From an uncultured Bacteroidales bacterium (GTDB taxonomy: Bacteria > Bacteroidota > Bacteroidia > Bacteroidales > F082), in the NCBI GenBank assembly GCA_947304185.1, contig CAMZAM010000001.1:186001-250000 (forward strand): 64,000 nucleotides of DNA. The letters are read 5' to 3'. Every line of letters starts with the position of its first letter. Within the stretch, counting starts at the first letter, position 1. Under the pieces are notes generated by a model. That model was not told the origin of the DNA. It saw nothing but the letters and a program-made list of their open reading frames with translations, and did not search any database. The position numbers and the translations under genes were made by a program. Positions 61,939-64,000 of the stretch are shown here, one piece after another.

Positions 61939-62790
61939 TTATTTTTTATAAACATCATCTTCGGTCAAGATTCCAAGGAAGATGGCTCTTGCCACGAGTG
62001 CTGATGCTTTGTTATCACCATTGTTTATTCTATCGGCCAGCGCCTTCTGCAGATTCTGTATCGACTTGATCTGCGAGTCGTCGGCCTTGCCGTAAATCCT
62101 GTTTGCCACCTGGATGGCTGTCTCACCGCGCGCCAGACCTATCAAGAGCTCGCGTTCACGCATCGACACGTCGTAGTGCATGCACTGCTTCAGACTGTAG
62201 AAGTTCTGCTGCACATAGTCGGAGGCCGACTCCACCAGCGTTTGCAGTACCGGATGGTTGAAGTAGTAGCGCTCGCCGCGTTCCAGACACGCTATGGCAC
62301 GAGTGAAGTTCTCAATCTCGAAGCCCTCCGTTGCGTTTTTGCTCACGAAAGCCTTGGCGCCGGCCACCAGCGAGTCGACGATGACCTTGTTGATATCCTT
62401 GATCTTCTGGTCACGGTTGATCTCGTCCTCAGCAGGATAGTCGAAGCGTGATGTGATGATCACGATCTGAATCTCACCGCCGTCCTGATTTGTGTAGCCG
62501 CCCTCGAGAATCTCTCTCGTCAGAGTGATGCCGCCCGTCGGCTCGGCCTGACTCGGAAACTGCATGTCGACCAAGGCGTAGTCGGGCTTCTCGTTGGCAG
62601 GATTGTCGAGAAACTCAAAGAGTTCGCTCTTAGTGCCGAAGGTGCCCAGCAGACGAATCTCCTTGGTGTAGAAGGTGTCGTCCTTAGCCGCCACAGAGAT
62701 CTCCTGTTTGTTGTGCGAGAACTCGTAAGCTATTGATTTTCTTATCAATGACTCATCATCGATAACAATTATATTTATATAGTCGCGCAT
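61939..62790 (-). CDS. Response regulator with LuxR-like output domain
   Basis: 283-residue DNA-binding response regulator. The receiver domain (about 7-160) has the acidic start IIVIDDESLIRKS, phosphoacceptor Asp in YALVDMQFPS (about 77) and an extended loop with SFVSKNAT-type Lys (KAFVSKNATEG). The C-terminal HTH (about 205-265) with MRERELLIGLARGETAIQVANRI resembles the LuxR/FixJ fold. Overlaps its kinase gene by 16 nt; it probably controls its own operon including the two secreted proteins. Confidence 0.9.
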   Translation of the reverse strand: MRDYINIIVIDDESLIRKSIAYEFSHNKQEISVAAKDDTFYTKEIRLLGTFGTKSELFEFLDNPANEKPDYALVDMQFPSQAEPTGGITLTREILEGGYTNQDGGEIQIVIITSRFDYPAEDEINRDQKIKDINKVIVDSLVAGAKAFVSKNATEGFEIENFTRAIACLERGERYYFNHPVLQTLVESASDYVQQNFYSLKQCMHYDVSMRERELLIGLARGETAIQVANRIYGKADDSQIKSIQNLQKALADRINNGDNKASALVARAIFLGILTEDDVYKK

Positions 62791-64000
62791 AATATAAAAT
62801 GTATTTTTGTTCCTTTGTTAACTTCGCTCTCGACCCAGATCTTACAACCTCTACGGGTCTCGTCGTCGTGTTTCTTGATGATATAGGCACAGAGCATCAA
62901 TCCGAAGCCATGATGCCCCGTGCTGTTCGATTTCTCATTCTCGATAAGCTTATCCGAACGGAAGAGCTCGTCGAGACGTTCCTTCGGGATGCCGCAGCCG
63001 GTGTCTTCAACGGTGATCTGCACGAAGTTTTTATCTTTTTCGTAACGCTTGGCACTCACCCTCACATAACCCTCTGTTGTATAACGTAATGCGTTGTTAA
63101 TCAAGTTTCTAAGCATTATCTCGACAAGGTTTTTATCCCCAAACACCTCGCAAGGGGCATTGGTGAAAATCAGATCCACCTTGTTGGGATTTGCTATGCC
63201 TTTCGCTACATCTTCAAACGCGTCGTTAAGCACGAAACTCGTCTTCTTGAACGGCAGTCCGTTAGGTGTCGAGATATTGATCCACCGCATAGTGTTGTTC
63301 AGTGTAACTATAAGCTTCTGCAACGCGTCGTGTTTTATCTCCTCAGGCACATTGTCACGTTGCAGGAACATGATATACGGCGACATATCGTGACGGAATA
63401 TCGACAGACAGGTCTCCACGTTGGCGATACGCTCGAGGTCGAGTTCCTTTTGTTTTTTCAACAGCCGATTGTTGCGATGTGCATATCTGAAAAACACGTA
63501 AATGGTAGTAAACGCTATGAAAAGCAAGATTATCGACATCACAAGATACGTCATCGTACGCTTGTTTTCCTTGTCGACCGACCGCAACTCCATATAGTTG
63601 AAATCGTATTTTTCCTTCTCAAAAGCCTTATACGACTCGCTCTGATACAACGTAAACCATTCCGTCAGCACCTCGGGATCATCTGAAGCCTTTGACCTTA
63701 TCAGTCCGACATACACACGCTCAGCCATCTTTGAGGTGGTATTCTTAAACTTATATGCCAACGGTAGATTGGTGTCTTCGTTTTCATTGATCGAATCCAT
63801 ATAATCCTTTGCAAAAAGCAGATACGGACGCGCTTCCTCCAACTTTCCGTCACGGATATAATAATCGGAAATCATTGATTTTGAAGCGATTATCTGATAA
63901 GGATTCTTTGTCTCAAGGAACAGACTGTCAGCGTGAAGCAGTATATTCATCTTCAATTCACAGTCGTAAGTACCTATATTTATAGGGTAATTCACACCGA
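62775..64000 (-). CDS. TPR-type sensor histidine kinase (5' end outside window)
   Basis: Sensor kinase, partial: the frame is open to the right window edge, so the real start lies beyond base 64000 (GTG at 63995 is not trusted). The visible N-terminal part (about 1-130) is helical and TPR-like, followed by a membrane segment (YLVMSIILLFIAFTTIYVFF), a coiled coil and the kinase core. The His box is IFRHDMSPYIMF, the N box NLINNALRYTTEG, the G1 box EDTGCGIPKERL and the G2 box GHHGFGLMLC. All ATP-binding parts are present. First known gene of the operon with its response regulator and two exported proteins. Confidence 0.92.
   Translation of the reverse strand, partial: GVNYPINIGTYDCELKMNILLHADSLFLETKNPYQIIASKSMISDYYIRDGKLEEARPYLLFAKDYMDSINENEDTNLPLAYKFKNTTSKMAERVYVGLIRSKASDDPEVLTEWFTLYQSESYKAFEKEKYDFNYMELRSVDKENKRTMTYLVMSIILLFIAFTTIYVFFRYAHRNNRLLKKQKELDLERIANVETCLSIFRHDMSPYIMFLQRDNVPEEIKHDALQKLIVTLNNTMRWINISTPNGLPFKKTSFVLNDAFEDVAKGIANPNKVDLIFTNAPCEVFGDKNLVEIMLRNLINNALRYTTEGYVRVSAKRYEKDKNFVQITVEDTGCGIPKERLDELFRSDKLIENEKSNSTGHHGFGLMLCAYIIKKHDDETRRGCKIWVESEVNKGTKIHFILCATI

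Overview
This window is one stretch of a chromosome from a member of the Bacteroidota, most likely an anaerobic Bacteroidales species. The evidence is threefold. Promoters have the Bacteroidota -7 box TAnnTTTG. Several secreted proteins end in type IX secretion (T9SS) sorting domains. Many genes belong to families largely confined to this phylum (DUF4292, DUF4270, DUF3109, DUF3098, the IPExxxVDY family, S46 peptidases). A TM1266-type regulator of iron-only hydrogenase points to fermentative anaerobic life. I cannot name the genus. Genes are packed tightly; nearly every gap over 100 bases holds a promoter, terminator or repeat.

Layout. 0-4 kb: a TPR protein cut by the window edge, a DUF4292 lipoprotein, an EnvC-like amidase activator and a 45-residue lipoprotein, then tRNA-Pro. 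4-10 kb (- strand): Gate-domain membrane protein, S46 dipeptidyl peptidase, rlmH, comF, hydrogenase regulator and a membrane-tethered regulator; then tRNA-Lys. 10.5-14.7 kb: ornithine carbamoyltransferase, a YidE/AspT-type transporter and a T9SS-exported subtilisin. 14.7-20.6 kb: a defence cassette made of a long structured leader, type III restriction-modification (mod, res) and a HigBA toxin-antitoxin pair. 20.7-36 kb: housekeeping genes (metG, yraN, polA, acpP-fabF-rnc, pheS, topA and neighbours). 36-46 kb: membrane protein, retropepsin-like protein, DUF1893/ECF-S/unknown-enzyme operon, glnS, cvpA-elbB-osmC, ruvC, a flippase-like protein and a glycosyltransferase. 46-51 kb (- strand): arginase-fold protein, glycyl-tRNA synthetase, queA and a PTS-IIC-like permease. 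51.5-54.7 kb: Fic protein and an ECF sigma/anti-sigma/secreted protein operon. 54.8-57.7 kb (- strand): truB, uppP, DUF3098, ftsX. 57.8-64 kb: M64 metallopeptidase, then a - strand operon of sensor kinase, response regulator and two secreted proteins; the kinase is cut by the window edge.

The most interesting observations are: (1) a roughly 200-nt region before the type III mod gene that can form a long nested stem plus three hairpins, behind a near-consensus promoter; (2) a short palindromic element inserted twice in the subtilisin gene and read in two different frames, part of a dispersed family of at least six copies with variable cores; (3) a DNA polymerase I whose 3'-5' exonuclease catalytic residues are all replaced; (4) two or three genes whose -7 box almost touches the start codon, implying leaderless mRNAs; (5) a two-component system apparently co-transcribed with two exported proteins; and (6) an uncharacterised enzyme-like gene grouped with an ECF transporter S component and DUF1893. 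All calls come from reading the sequence; no database search was run.
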